Assembly: GCA_030770545.1 (NCBI GenBank)
Contig: JAUCMP010000028.1
Span: 12,481,501-12,545,500, forward strand
DNA from: Macropodus opercularis
Taxonomy: Eukaryota; Chordata; Actinopteri; Anabantiformes; Osphronemidae
Direction of reading: 5' to 3'
Length of the DNA stretch: 64,000 bases
Part shown: piece after piece, positions 10,077-18,749 of the stretch
Numbering within the stretch: the stretch's first letter is position 1
Layout of the letters: each line of letters begins with the position of its first letter
Program-made: the position numbers and the translations under genes
Notes under the pieces: model-generated
The model's input: only the letters and a program-made list of their open reading frames with translations
The model's database searches: none
Told to the model about the DNA's origin: nothing

Positions 10077-10086
10077 TAGATAGACA
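10015..10086. repeat. GATA/GACA compound microsatellite
   Basis: ATAGATAG repeats pass into a run of GACA repeats and back to GATA. This is the Bkm-type tetranucleotide often noted on vertebrate sex chromosomes, but also common elsewhere. There is no coding potential. Confidence 0.95.
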
Positions 10087-10339
10087 TCAAACGTGGAACA
10101 GAGTGAAGTTACGTGTTTCATCAGGAACAGATCTGAGTGTTTCTGCTCCTGTGGTGACTTTTCTTGACAGTTCTGCTGCTGCATTAGATGGAGGCGTCAT
10201 TTGCTCCATAATGTACAATAGGAACTTCAACCATTTTCATTTGGGTCTGTCTTTTACTAACCTATGCACAAAATGGGGCTTATGGGTTGTAACAGCTCTT
10301 AGAGGATAACATGTCCTGAAGACAACATGTTTAAGATAT

Positions 10340-10650
10340 AAAACTCAACTCAACGTTTCCTCTCCTGACCTGACTTTGCAGTTTGGGAACAAAGCAGGTG
10401 TAACTTCCTTCATCAGTTTCAGTCACGTTGGTCAGTTTGAGTGAAATGTTTCCTGTGTGGAAAGAGCGAAGTTCTGCCTCTGATTTTCTCATCCTGAGAA
10501 TCTTCCTTGTCTCCATGACTTTTATACATATGCACAACGGCTCCGTCCTTTCTCCATCCCTCTGTCAGACGTGTGACATCAACCAGAGGCTCCAGGTGAC
10601 ACTGAGCTGGACAAACGCTTCCTGCTGGACAGACAAAACACTGGGTCCTA
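10340..10650 (-). pseudogene. Decayed V-set Ig exon, B7/butyrophilin-like
   Basis: The minus strand reads a V-type Ig domain in two frames. The N-terminal half has LEPLVDVTRLTEGWRKDG (residues near the usual tryptophan) and KIRGRTSLF. The C-terminal half is in another frame, with GNISLKLTNVTETDEGSYTC (the D-x-G-x-Y-x-C signature) and FVPKLQSQ. This matches fish butyrophilin-like or B7-family V domains, which act in T-cell co-signalling. At least one frameshift lies around 10440-10500, and no signal peptide or further domain was found. It is probably a lone relic exon. Confidence 0.6.
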
Positions 10651-10967
10651 CAAGGAAAGAGGAACAGAATCCAAAATTAACGTAAATAGCTGCACTGATG
10701 AAAAGAACTTTTATCATAAACTATTTGAAAAACATTAACTAAAGACACATTTGCATAAAGCATTTAGAAGAGACAGAACAAAACTCATCAGCCACTCATC
10801 CAAAACCATGAGTCATTACAACAAAAGTGCTTTCAATAAGTTTTTAACAAAATAAAGACATTTCAGATTTTGTCACTTTCATTCCTTGGTGTCCAGCAGT
10901 TTAACTTCTGCTTCAGTGTTTTCCTTCTTAATGGTTCAGAATAAAATGCAGTAACTTGACAAACTCT
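10651..10967. other. Intergenic, no gene recognised
   Basis: AT-rich sequence between the V-set relic and the composite retrotransposon. I see no feature in it apart from the GATGA target duplicate at its end. Confidence 0.5.
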
Positions 10968-10972
10968 GATGA
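10968..10972. other. 5' target-site duplicate GATGA
   Basis: GATGA precedes the first base of the outer LTR element and recurs immediately after its last base. This shows that the whole 6.4-kb composite entered, or now sits, as a single insertion. Confidence 0.85.
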
Positions 10973-11030
10973 TGTGACAATTCGACCTCCGACCACTGGA
11001 GGGCGCTCGTGTTCGCCCTTCTTCTTTGTC

Positions 11031-11755
11031 TGTTACAGTTTCGGCACTTTGGGCTAAACTAAAATGGAGTCCCAGGGGCAGGTGAAGCCTAAGGCCCTGG
11101 TGCTGACCCCAAAAGTCGCCACACGGTGGCGCCAAAAACACACAAAAAGGGGGGAGCTCAACCTAGAGCCTAATCCCCCCCCCTTTACAAGACTCGAGGT
11201 ACAAAAGGCTGCTTGACCTACAGCCTCTGCCCACTCGGCAATCCGACAAGGGCGGGGCCCAATTGCACGACCCAAAGACAGAACAGATGAATGATTAATA
11301 AATGCTTTAATGAAAACGAAATCAACACGAGCTAAACACAAAACACGAGTGACGGCAAAACTTAAAGAACCAAACATGAATGTGACGCTACCAAACATTA
11401 GATGAACCCACAGTTACTAAAAGCAAAACCCAAAACCTGAAGCTACAAAACTTAAACACCGAACAGGACTCTAGAAAGGAACAAAGTGACTGCAGTACAA
11501 AACCAGAACATAAAGCGAGAGCAAGAACATTAAACACTAAGGCTACAAATTCAAGCAAAGTGACAAATACAAACCAGTAACACCAATAACGAGCCAGCGA
11601 TGGGCACAAAGAACTAAGGAACTTAAATACACACGAACAGGAAATCATAAACAGGTGCAAACAATAATGAACAGGAACTAGGACAAAAACAAAAGTCAAC
11701 AAAGAAGAAGGGCGAACACGAGCGCCCTCCAGTGGTCGGAGGTCGAATTGTCACA
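11031..11755 (-). mobile_element. Inverted full-length LTR (type A) of the nested element
   Basis: This 725-bp LTR is the inverse of the 3' LTR at 16655-17379. Translated shadows of 104 and 114 residues are identical between the two, so divergence is close to zero. On the minus strand it starts TGTGACAATT at 11755 and ends GTAACA at 11031. It joins directly to a truncated internal region without a polypurine tract. Confidence 0.85.
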
Positions 11756-12881
11756 CAGCATCGTCGAGGACGGTTGGGGAGGCGGCGACCATTCCTAGAT
11801 CGCCTGGAGCTGGACAGGAGGCGGTGAAGACCAACGTGGGGGCGGTGTCTCCGCCTGGAGACCCCCGGACTGGGGTAGCGCCTTCCCCGGGAACACACGA
11901 GACCTCCAGAGCTCCATCACTCCTCCCCGAGGCCGAGCAGAGGTTATCCTGTGCGCAGCCCGGCGCACAGGAGACGGACAAAACCCCCGGAGCTCCATCA
12001 ATAGACTCCGGGGCAGGACTGGAAATGTCCTGTGCGCAGTCCGGCGCACAGGGAACGAACGAAACCCCCGGAGTTCCTTCACCAGGCTCCGGGGCTGAGC
12101 AAAACTTATCCTGTGCGCAGTCCGGCGCACAGGAGACAAACGAAGCCCCCGGAGTTCTCTCACTAGGCTCCGGGGCAGCACAGGAAACAAACGGAGCCCC
12201 CGGAGTCTTCTCCTTCGTCTCCGGGGCTGAACTGACAACGTTCTGTGCGCAGCCTGGCGCACAGGGATCAAACAAAACCCCCTGTGACTCCAGACTGAAA
12301 ACCGTAGGAGCGGAGTCCAGCCGCCGACGAACGGGTGCAGGTGCACAGTCTGCAAAATACCGGGCAGGCAGAATAAAGTCCCCCAGCTCCCCCTGGTGGC
12401 GAACAGAGGCCTGCGCCCGCCTCCTGGAGCGTGGTCTCTTCGGGGACGGAGTGGCTTCCGCCCTCACTGCCGGGCTCTGAGGTTCAAAAGCTGGGACTGG
12501 GGAGCACTGAGCCTTTAGCTCCCGCCAGATGCCTCTAGCCTCCTCCGGCGACAGACAGGTGACCAGCAGAGAGGGCTGTGAATCGTGGTGGGGGTCCCTC
12601 AATCGAGCATGGCCCACACGAACGGAGATGGAGGGCTTGGTGAAGGCTGACTCTGGGGGCGGAGCGCTGAGCAGGACACGCTCCAGCCGCTCCTTCTCCT
12701 CCCCTACAGCCATACACATTCCTCCAACCCCAGGCAAGTGTAGATTGTCCCAGAGAACATCGTCTAGCCTATCCAGCGCCTCCAAGCGGATCTCTAAATC
12801 CGGGCAGTGCAGAGCCGTATCAAAAAGACTCGGGAACGTTGAAGTGAAAAATGGGGGCAGCTTGCGCATGGCCCGCTCCAT
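11751..12881 (-). CDS. Truncated, chimeric copy of the element-encoded repeat protein
   Basis: The protein begins MERAMRKLPPF at 12881, in line with MERARSKLPQY of the plus copy; the frame is open further upstream to 12968. The first 45 or so residues differ from the plus copy at nearly half the positions. From LHLPGVGGMCMAVGEEKERL onward the two agree at roughly nine in ten. It keeps the CAPDCAQD-type tandem units but ends abruptly at VLDDAV, where the inverted LTR supplies the stop. The C-terminal AEPLSS and GAAGQL repeats and the polypurine tract are missing. No enzymatic motif is seen. Confidence 0.65.
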   Translation of the reverse strand: MERAMRKLPPFFTSTFPSLFDTALHCPDLEIRLEALDRLDDVLWDNLHLPGVGGMCMAVGEEKERLERVLLSAPPPESAFTKPSISVRVGHARLRDPHHDSQPSLLVTCLSPEEARGIWRELKAQCSPVPAFEPQSPAVRAEATPSPKRPRSRRRAQASVRHQGELGDFILPARYFADCAPAPVRRRLDSAPTVFSLESQGVLFDPCAPGCAQNVVSSAPETKEKTPGAPFVSCAAPEPSERTPGASFVSCAPDCAQDKFCSAPEPGEGTPGVSFVPCAPDCAQDISSPAPESIDGAPGVLSVSCAPGCAQDNLCSASGRSDGALEVSCVPGEGATPVRGSPGGDTAPTLVFTASCPAPGDLGMVAASPTVLDDAV

Positions 12882-12950
12882 TTTAAACAAAATACAAAAC
12901 AAAAGAGCAAACAAACTGGGTCGGCTGGGTCCTAACTGGCTGGCTCGTTC

Positions 12951-13596
12951 TGTTACAAACCCTGGCACTAAGGGCTAAGCTAAAAACGGAGTCCCAGGGG
13001 TAGGAAGCAGCCTAAGGCCCTGGTGCTGACTCCAAATCGCCACCAGGTGGCGCCAAAGAAAATCTTAAGCAGGGGGGGCTCTGCCAGAGCCTCACTCCCT
13101 GATCCAAAGACTCTAGACTCTATAACAGGGGCGGACCCACTCGCACGACCACAGAACAAAGGATTAAAGAATAAATGATGATTTAATTTAAGGAGAACAC
13201 AAAACAAGAACTAACACAAAACACGGGTGACAATTAGGTGAGTGACTAGACAAGAGCGTGACGCAACTATCTCTACGGGTGAACAACAGTGTTAATCACA
13301 GGATGAAATAGGGGCAACAAACCAAGACAAACCAATACACACTCGAACTACAAAAACTCAAGACTACCAAACTAAGACACCGAACAAGAGGAAGAATACT
13401 GAACTAAGACCGAGACTTACACAGATACTTACAGAACGCACAGGGCACAGAAGACAGACAAAGAGCAACAGACAAAGGACCACTAACGAGCTGACTGGAG
13501 AACAAAGGTAACACACTAAACTGAGAACAAAAAAAGCATAACATTCAAGATCACACGATTAATAAGGATAGCAGTCTAAGACAAAAAAGCGTAACA
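12951..13596 (-). mobile_element. Related LTR (type B) at the 5' end of the nested element
   Basis: On the minus strand this stretch starts TGTTACGC at 13596 and ends GTAACA at 12951. Its last 110 or so bases align with the type A LTR (shared GGCGCCACC, GGTCAGCACCAGGGCC-like and CCCTGGGACTCC strings), but the rest differs strongly. It therefore belongs to a sister subfamily. The same GAACGAGCCAGCCA string follows both LTR types in the primer-site position, which lacks the usual TGG. Confidence 0.65.
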
Positions 13597-13946
13597 TTCG
13601 TGTTTGGTTCTTTAAGTTTTGCCGTCACTCGTGTTTTGTGTTTAGCTCGTGTTGATTTCGTTTTCATTAAAGCATTTATTAATCATTCATCTGTTCTGTC
13701 TTTGGGTCGTGCAATTGGGCCCCGCCCTTGTCGGATTGCCGAGTGGGCAGAGGCTGTAGGTCAAGCAGCCTTTTGTACCTCGAGTCTTGTAAAGGGGGGG
13801 GGATTAGGCTCTAGGTTGAGCTCCCCCCTTTTTGTGTGTTTTTGGCGCCACCGTGTGGCGACTTTTGGGGTCAGCACCAGGGCCTTAGGCTTCACCTGCC
13901 CCTGGGACTCCATTTTAGTTTAGCCCAAAGTGCCGAAACTGTAACA
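13597..13946 (+). mobile_element. 3' half of the outer element's 5' LTR
   Basis: Matches 17030-17379 of the 3' LTR base for base by eye and ends GTAACA at 13946. The homology may start a few bases earlier, near 13583. It contains an ATTAAA signal in the stretch TTCATTAAAGCA, shared with the 3' LTR. Confidence 0.8.
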
Positions 13947-14014
13947 GAACGAGCCAGCCAACAGGACCCAGCCGACCCAGTTTTGTTTTGTTTTGTTTGT
14001 AATCACTTTTCATT

Positions 14015-16585
14015 ATGGAACGCGCTAGGAGCAAGTTGCCCCAGTATTTTTGTGTGACGTTCCGCACACTAATTGACACTGCAGCGTACTGCCCAGACCC
14101 TAAGGGCAGGTTGGAGGCCCTAGTCAATCTGGAGGATGTTTTGTGGGACAATGTACACTTGCCTGGGGTCGGAGGAATGTGTATGGCTGTAGGGGAGGAG
14201 AAGGAGCGGCTGGAGCGTGCCCTGCTCAGCGCTCCGCCCCCAGAGTCAGCCTTCACCAAGCCCTCCATCTCCGCTCGTGTGGGCCATGCTCGATTGAGGG
14301 ACCCCCACCACGATCCACAGCCCTCTCTGCCGGTCACCTGTCTGTCGCCGGAGGAGGCTAGAGGCATCTGGCGGGAGCTAAAGGCTCAGTGCTCCCCAAC
14401 CCCAGACTCTGAGCCGCTGAGTCCGGTGGTGAGGGCGGAGACCATTCCGGTCCGGGAGAGGCCGCGCTCCAGGAGGCGAGCGCGGGCCCCTGTTCGCCTA
14501 AAGGGGGAGCTGGGGGACTTTATTCTGCCTGCCCAGTATTTTGCAGACTGTGCACCGGCACCCGTTCGTCTGCAGCTGGACTCCGCCCCTACGGAGTTCA
14601 GCCTGGAGTCACAGGGGGTGGCTACTTCTGTAGCTGCTGCAACCATGTCCACCCGGGAGAGGTTTAAGGCAGTATTTGAGCAGCAGTTCGGGGTTCCGTG
14701 TGACCTCTGGGAGCCGGACTGCGCTCAGGACGCTTCCTGCTCAGCCCCGGAGCCTGGTGAAGGAACTCCGGGGGCTTCGTTTGTCTCCTGTGCGCCGGAC
14801 TGCGCACAGGATAAGTTTTGCTCAGCCCCGGAGCCTGGTGATGGAGCTCCGGGGGTTTCATTTGTCTCCTGTGCGCCGGACTGCGCACAGGATAAGTTTT
14901 GCTCAGCCCCGGAGCCTGGTGAAGGAACTCCGGGGGTTTCGTTCCTTCCCTGTGCGCCGGATTGCGCACAGGACATTTCCAGTCCTGCCCCGGAGTCTAT
15001 TGATGGAGCTCCGGGGGTTTCGTTCGTCTCCGGCGCACAGGATAACCTCTGCTCGCTCTCGGGGAGGAGTGATGGAGCTCTGGAGGTCTCGTGTGTTCCC
15101 GGGGAGGGCGCTACCCCAGTCTGGGGGTCTCCAGGCGGAGACACCGCCCCCACGTTGGTCTTCACCACCTCCTGTCCAGCTCCAGGCGATCCCGAAGTGG
15201 TCGCTGCCTCCTCAACCGTCCTCGACGATCCGCCTGGGTTCGTCGCCACGCTCTCGTCCGCCTCGGAGCTCACCGCCGCTGCCGAGCCGCTCTCCTCGGC
15301 TGCCTCGGAGCTCACCGCCGCTGCCGAGCCGCTCTCCTCGGCTGCCTCGGAGCCCGGCGCTGCCGAGCCGCTCTCCTCGCCTGCCTCGGAGCCCGGCGCT
15401 GCCGAGCCGCTCTCCTCGCCTGTCTCGGAGCCCGACGCTGCAGAACCACTCATCTCATCTGCCGCAGAACCACTCATCTCATCTGCCGCAGAACCACTCA
15501 TCTCATCTGCCGCAGAACCACTCATCTCATCTGCCGCAGAACCACTCATCTCATCCGCCGCAGAACCACTCACCTCATCTCCTTCGGAGCCCGGCGCTGC
15601 CGAACCACTCACCTCATCTCCTTCGGAGCCCGGCGCTGCCGAACCACTCACGTCTTCTTCTTCGGAGCCCGGCGCTGCCGAACCACTCATCTCATCCGTC
15701 GCAGAACCACTCATCTCATCCGCCGCAGAACCACTCACGTCTTCTTCTTCGGAGCCCGGCGCTGCCGAACCACTCACGTCTTCTTCTTCGGAGCCCGGCG
15801 CTGCCGAACCACTCACGTCTTCTTCTTCGGAGCCCGGCGCTGCCGAACCACTCACGTCTTCTTCTTCGGAGCCCGGCGCTGCCGAACCACTCATCTCATC
15901 TGTCGCAGAACCACTCATCTCATCTGTCGCAGAACCACTCATCTCATCCGCCGCAGAACCACTTATCTCATCTGCCGCAGAACCACTTATCTCATCTGCC
16001 GCAGAACCACTCATCCCATCTTCTTCGGAGCCCAGCGCTGCCGAACCACTCATCTCATCTACCGCAGAACCACTCATCTCGTCTGCCTCGGAGCCCGGCG
16101 CTGCCGAGACGCCTTCCTCGTCTGCCTCGGAGCCCGGCGCTGCCGGCCAGCTCACCTCGTCTGCCCCGGAGCCCGGCGCTGCCGGCCAGCTCACCTCGTC
16201 TGCCCCGAAGCCCGGCGCTGCCGGCCAGCTCACCTCGTCTGCCCCGGAGCCCGGCGCTGCCGGCCAGCTCACCTCGTCTGCCCCGGAGCCCGGCGCTGCC
16301 GGCCAGCTCTCCTCGTCTGCCTCGGAGCCCGGCGCTGCCGGCCAGCTCTCCTCGTCCGCCTCGGAGCTCTCCTCGCCTGATTGGGAGCCCGGAGCTGCCC
16401 TCTGGCTGGATCCAGAGAGGGATCCTGTCTTGCCGGCCTCCAAGATCATCAAGCCGTTGGCTTGGCCCTGCCTGTTTCGCCGCCGGCCACCCAGGGGTGG
16501 TTTTCAGACTCTTTCGGAGCCAGGAGCTCCGTTTTGCGCCCAGCAGCTGCTGGAAGGGGCCTACGCTCAGCTTCGCCCGCCCTGA
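14015..16585 (+). CDS. Element-encoded 856-residue tandem-repeat protein, function unknown
   Basis: It starts at ATG 14015, about 70 bp after the 5' LTR, and runs uninterrupted to 16585, just before the polypurine tract. Residues 1-200 are non-repetitive and shared with the inverted copy (signature LPGVGGMCMAVGEEKER). Residues about 215-350 are 27-residue units of the type CAPDCAQDKFCSAPEPG. Residues about 420-790 are short units such as AAEPLISS, SEPGAAEPLTSS and SAPEPGAAGQLT. The last 60 residues are unique and basic (FRRRPPRGG). No zinc knuckle, protease or polymerase motif is visible. By position it could be a Gag-like structural protein, but the repeats resemble mucin-like sequence. No signal peptide is evident. 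Confidence 0.7.
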   Translation: MERARSKLPQYFCVTFRTLIDTAAYCPDPKGRLEALVNLEDVLWDNVHLPGVGGMCMAVGEEKERLERALLSAPPPESAFTKPSISARVGHARLRDPHHDPQPSLPVTCLSPEEARGIWRELKAQCSPTPDSEPLSPVVRAETIPVRERPRSRRRARAPVRLKGELGDFILPAQYFADCAPAPVRLQLDSAPTEFSLESQGVATSVAAATMSTRERFKAVFEQQFGVPCDLWEPDCAQDASCSAPEPGEGTPGASFVSCAPDCAQDKFCSAPEPGDGAPGVSFVSCAPDCAQDKFCSAPEPGEGTPGVSFLPCAPDCAQDISSPAPESIDGAPGVSFVSGAQDNLCSLSGRSDGALEVSCVPGEGATPVWGSPGGDTAPTLVFTTSCPAPGDPEVVAASSTVLDDPPGFVATLSSASELTAAAEPLSSAASELTAAAEPLSSAASEPGAAEPLSSPASEPGAAEPLSSPVSEPDAAEPLISSAAEPLISSAAEPLISSAAEPLISSAAEPLISSAAEPLTSSPSEPGAAEPLTSSPSEPGAAEPLTSSSSEPGAAEPLISSVAEPLISSAAEPLTSSSSEPGAAEPLTSSSSEPGAAEPLTSSSSEPGAAEPLTSSSSEPGAAEPLISSVAEPLISSVAEPLISSAAEPLISSAAEPLISSAAEPLIPSSSEPSAAEPLISSTAEPLISSASEPGAAETPSSSASEPGAAGQLTSSAPEPGAAGQLTSSAPKPGAAGQLTSSAPEPGAAGQLTSSAPEPGAAGQLSSSASEPGAAGQLSSSASELSSPDWEPGAALWLDPERDPVLPASKIIKPLAWPCLFRRRPPRGGFQTLSEPGAPFCAQQLLEGAYAQLRPP
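14703..15062 (+). repeat. 81-bp tandem repeats with paired hairpins
   Basis: About four units of 81 bp lie inside the long frame. Each contains CCTGTGCGC then 6 bases then GCGCACAGG, and CCCCGGAG then 12 bases then CTCCGGGG, so each unit can form two short stem-loops. Units in the inverted copy (about 11890-12290) show the same pattern. Confidence 0.8.
15270..16378 (+). repeat. 24- to 39-bp tandem coding repeats
   Basis: Arrays of 24-bp (AEPLISSA), 39-bp (GAAEPLTSSSSEP) and 39-bp (GQLTSSAPEPGAA) units follow each other. All lengths are multiples of three and no unit contains a stop in any forward frame, so the frame survives unit gain or loss. Confidence 0.85.
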
Positions 16586-16640
16586 TGGGACACTTTAAGT
16601 TTTGGACACGGTTGCCTTGGGCCGTCTGGGATCCGGCCGT

Positions 16641-16654
16641 AAGGGGGGGGGCTC
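16641..16654 (+). other. Polypurine tract of the outer element
   Basis: AAGGGGGGGGGCTC immediately precedes TGTGACAATT of the 3' LTR, the expected site for plus-strand DNA priming. Confidence 0.75.
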
Positions 16655-17379
16655 TGTGACAATTCGACCTCCGACCACTGGAGGGCGCTCGTGTTCGCCC
16701 TTCTTCTTTGTTGACTTTTGTTTTTGTCCTAGTTCCTGTTCATTATTGTTTGCACCTGTTTATGATTTCCTGTTCGTGTGTATTTAAGTTCCTTAGTTCT
16801 TTGTGCCCATCGCTGGCTCGTTATTGGTGTTACTGGTTTGTATTTGTCACTTTGCTTGAATTTGTAGCCTTAGTGTTTAATGTTCTTGCTCTCGCTTTAT
16901 GTTCTGGTTTTGTACTGCAGTCACTTTGTTCCTTTCTAGAGTCCTGTTCGGTGTTTAAGTTTTGTAGCTTCAGGTTTTGGGTTTTGCTTTTAGTAACTGT
17001 GGGTTCATCTAATGTTTGGTAGCGTCACATTCATGTTTGGTTCTTTAAGTTTTGCCGTCACTCGTGTTTTGTGTTTAGCTCGTGTTGATTTCGTTTTCAT
17101 TAAAGCATTTATTAATCATTCATCTGTTCTGTCTTTGGGTCGTGCAATTGGGCCCCGCCCTTGTCGGATTGCCGAGTGGGCAGAGGCTGTAGGTCAAGCA
17201 GCCTTTTGTACCTCGAGTCTTGTAAAGGGGGGGGGATTAGGCTCTAGGTTGAGCTCCCCCCTTTTTGTGTGTTTTTGGCGCCACCGTGTGGCGACTTTTG
17301 GGGTCAGCACCAGGGCCTTAGGCTTCACCTGCCCCTGGGACTCCATTTTAGTTTAGCCCAAAGTGCCGAAACTGTAACA
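16655..17379 (+). mobile_element. Complete 3' LTR (type A), 725 bp
   Basis: Begins TGTGACAATT and ends GTAACA, with TG...CA ends. A TATTTAAG string near 16780 and ATTAAA near 17099 could serve as promoter and polyadenylation signals. Its sequence equals the inverted LTR at 11031-11755. Confidence 0.85.
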
Positions 17380-17384
17380 GATGA
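17380..17384. other. 3' target-site duplicate GATGA
   Basis: Directly follows GTAACA at the 3' LTR end and matches 10968-10972. Confidence 0.85.
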
Positions 17385-18730
17385 TTGAATTCATCCTTCA
17401 ATTAAGTCAAGCATATCTAAGCTAATGTTTGTTTTTGTACAAGAGAAGTTTTGCATCATTTTGTCTGAAGAATTAAATATTTTCATTATTAATCGTTTGA
17501 ATTGGTTTGAATTTAAGTGAATCTATGCAACGTTTAGTTGGTTTTTTGTTTAGTTTAGTTTTTGTTCTCTATGTTTTATGTTTCTACCAACTAGTTAATT
17601 GTGTTTATTGATGCAATATGGTTAAGAAAGTCACAGAGTTAGAGGGAACTAATAGGAAATGATTGGGACCACACACACCCAGCCCTGTAAATATCAGAAG
17701 AATAAGCCAGGTCTTGTATGATGTTCACATGTTCTGTCATGAAGAGTCAGAGTTCATGAGTCATAAGGTCGTTACACACCTAGTTGTCTACAAACAGACC
17801 ATCCAATGGTTTAACTTAAGGAAGTTAGTAACACCTAACAGACCATGCAGTCAATTAGCTCAAAGTTAGTAGCACAACATGCAACAGCTACTTCCTAAAC
17901 AAGGAAACGTTAGTTTCTAAAAGCTGACCTGCATGTTAAACACACTGAGCAGAAACATGCATTAGCTGAGCCCAACCCACAAAAATGCAAGACTAACAGT
18001 AAGCAAAGCAACAAGACAAAGAGCTAAAGAAAGACAAAGCTTCACGTATGACACCACGTCAACCAGCATCACTGCCTGCGAGCCCAACACACGCTGAGTG
18101 AATGTTATCGTCACCTTCGCTGCTGCACCGACGGAGATGAACCTGATCTGTGCTGAACCAAAGGTAGAGCAACAAACAGTCTGAAACAGTAGCGACGCAC
18201 TAAGGTGAACACAGACCTGGAGACCTGGACTCAGCTTCCTCCAGCAGCTGTAACAGGTAACTGAGAAGCCAAACTGACGGAACAGGGAAGTGACAGACAG
18301 TGTTTATCTCTTTAATTACTCACCAGACAACATTAGAAACACTTGGACAACTGTTAGTGTGGTTCAGCTATTTCTTGGGTCCAACCTACTGCCAAGCTCT
18401 GAGAAGCAACATTCTGTCTGTAATAATAACATTTCACTCATTTTAACATGACACTAAATGTGGAATCAGTGTTGAACCACTTCAATTGGCAGAAACACTC
18501 AGCAGTCGTCCATTTGAACTGTAGCTTTGTGAAATAAATAGATAGATCTGAAAATTTAAAGTGCTCTCCAGTTATTGCATCATTCATAAAAAGTCAAAAT
18601 AATACTAATAATACTAAAACAATAATAAATAAGAATAAATACACCTATAAACCCACACATACATCAGTCATTTCACTGGTCCAGACTTTGACTTTGCATT
18701 GTTTTTAGCAGCATTCAGAAGTTATTGCAT
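17385..18730. other. Intergenic, no gene recognised
   Basis: AT-rich sequence with an AATAATACTAATA-type low-complexity patch near 18597-18650. No convincing frame, RNA gene or repeat family was recognised. Confidence 0.5.
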
Positions 18731-18749
18731 TCTTCACAAGGGTGAAGTG

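Larger units (their letters stand above)
10973..17379 (+). mobile_element. Composite non-autonomous LTR retrotransposon with nested inverted relative
   Basis: The outer element runs on the plus strand from TGTGACAATT at 10973 to GTAACA at 17379. It is flanked on both sides by GATGA (10968-10972 and 17380-17384), a 5-bp target duplication. Its 3' LTR is complete. Its 5' LTR is split: the first 57 bp lie at 10973-11029 and the last part at about 13597-13946, with an inverted related element between them. About 310 bp of the 5' LTR are missing. The internal region holds one long frame (14015-16585) and a polypurine tract, but no protease, reverse transcriptase or integrase, so movement would depend on proteins from another element. 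The LTR copies appear nearly identical to each other, so insertion was recent. Confidence 0.85.

Noticed and set aside
11054..11398. 114-codon frames in the LTR copies (also 13600-13923 and 17012-17356)
   Set aside because: They lie wholly inside LTR sequence, are identical only because the LTRs are, and show no domain.
15270..16378. CRISPR-like array of regular repeats
   Set aside because: Units are contiguous coding repeats without unique spacers, in a eukaryotic retrotransposon.
15091..16380. 429-codon and 640-codon alternative forward frames in the same repeats
   Set aside because: Both begin inside the long frame and exist only because unit lengths are multiples of three and stop-free. 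Neither extends over the conserved N-terminal region.
14725..16452. 575-codon reverse-strand frame rich in ADEMSGSA repeats
   Set aside because: It is the antisense shadow of the tandem coding repeats. The plus frame has the start next to the LTR, the non-repeat N-terminus and the conserved inverted counterpart.
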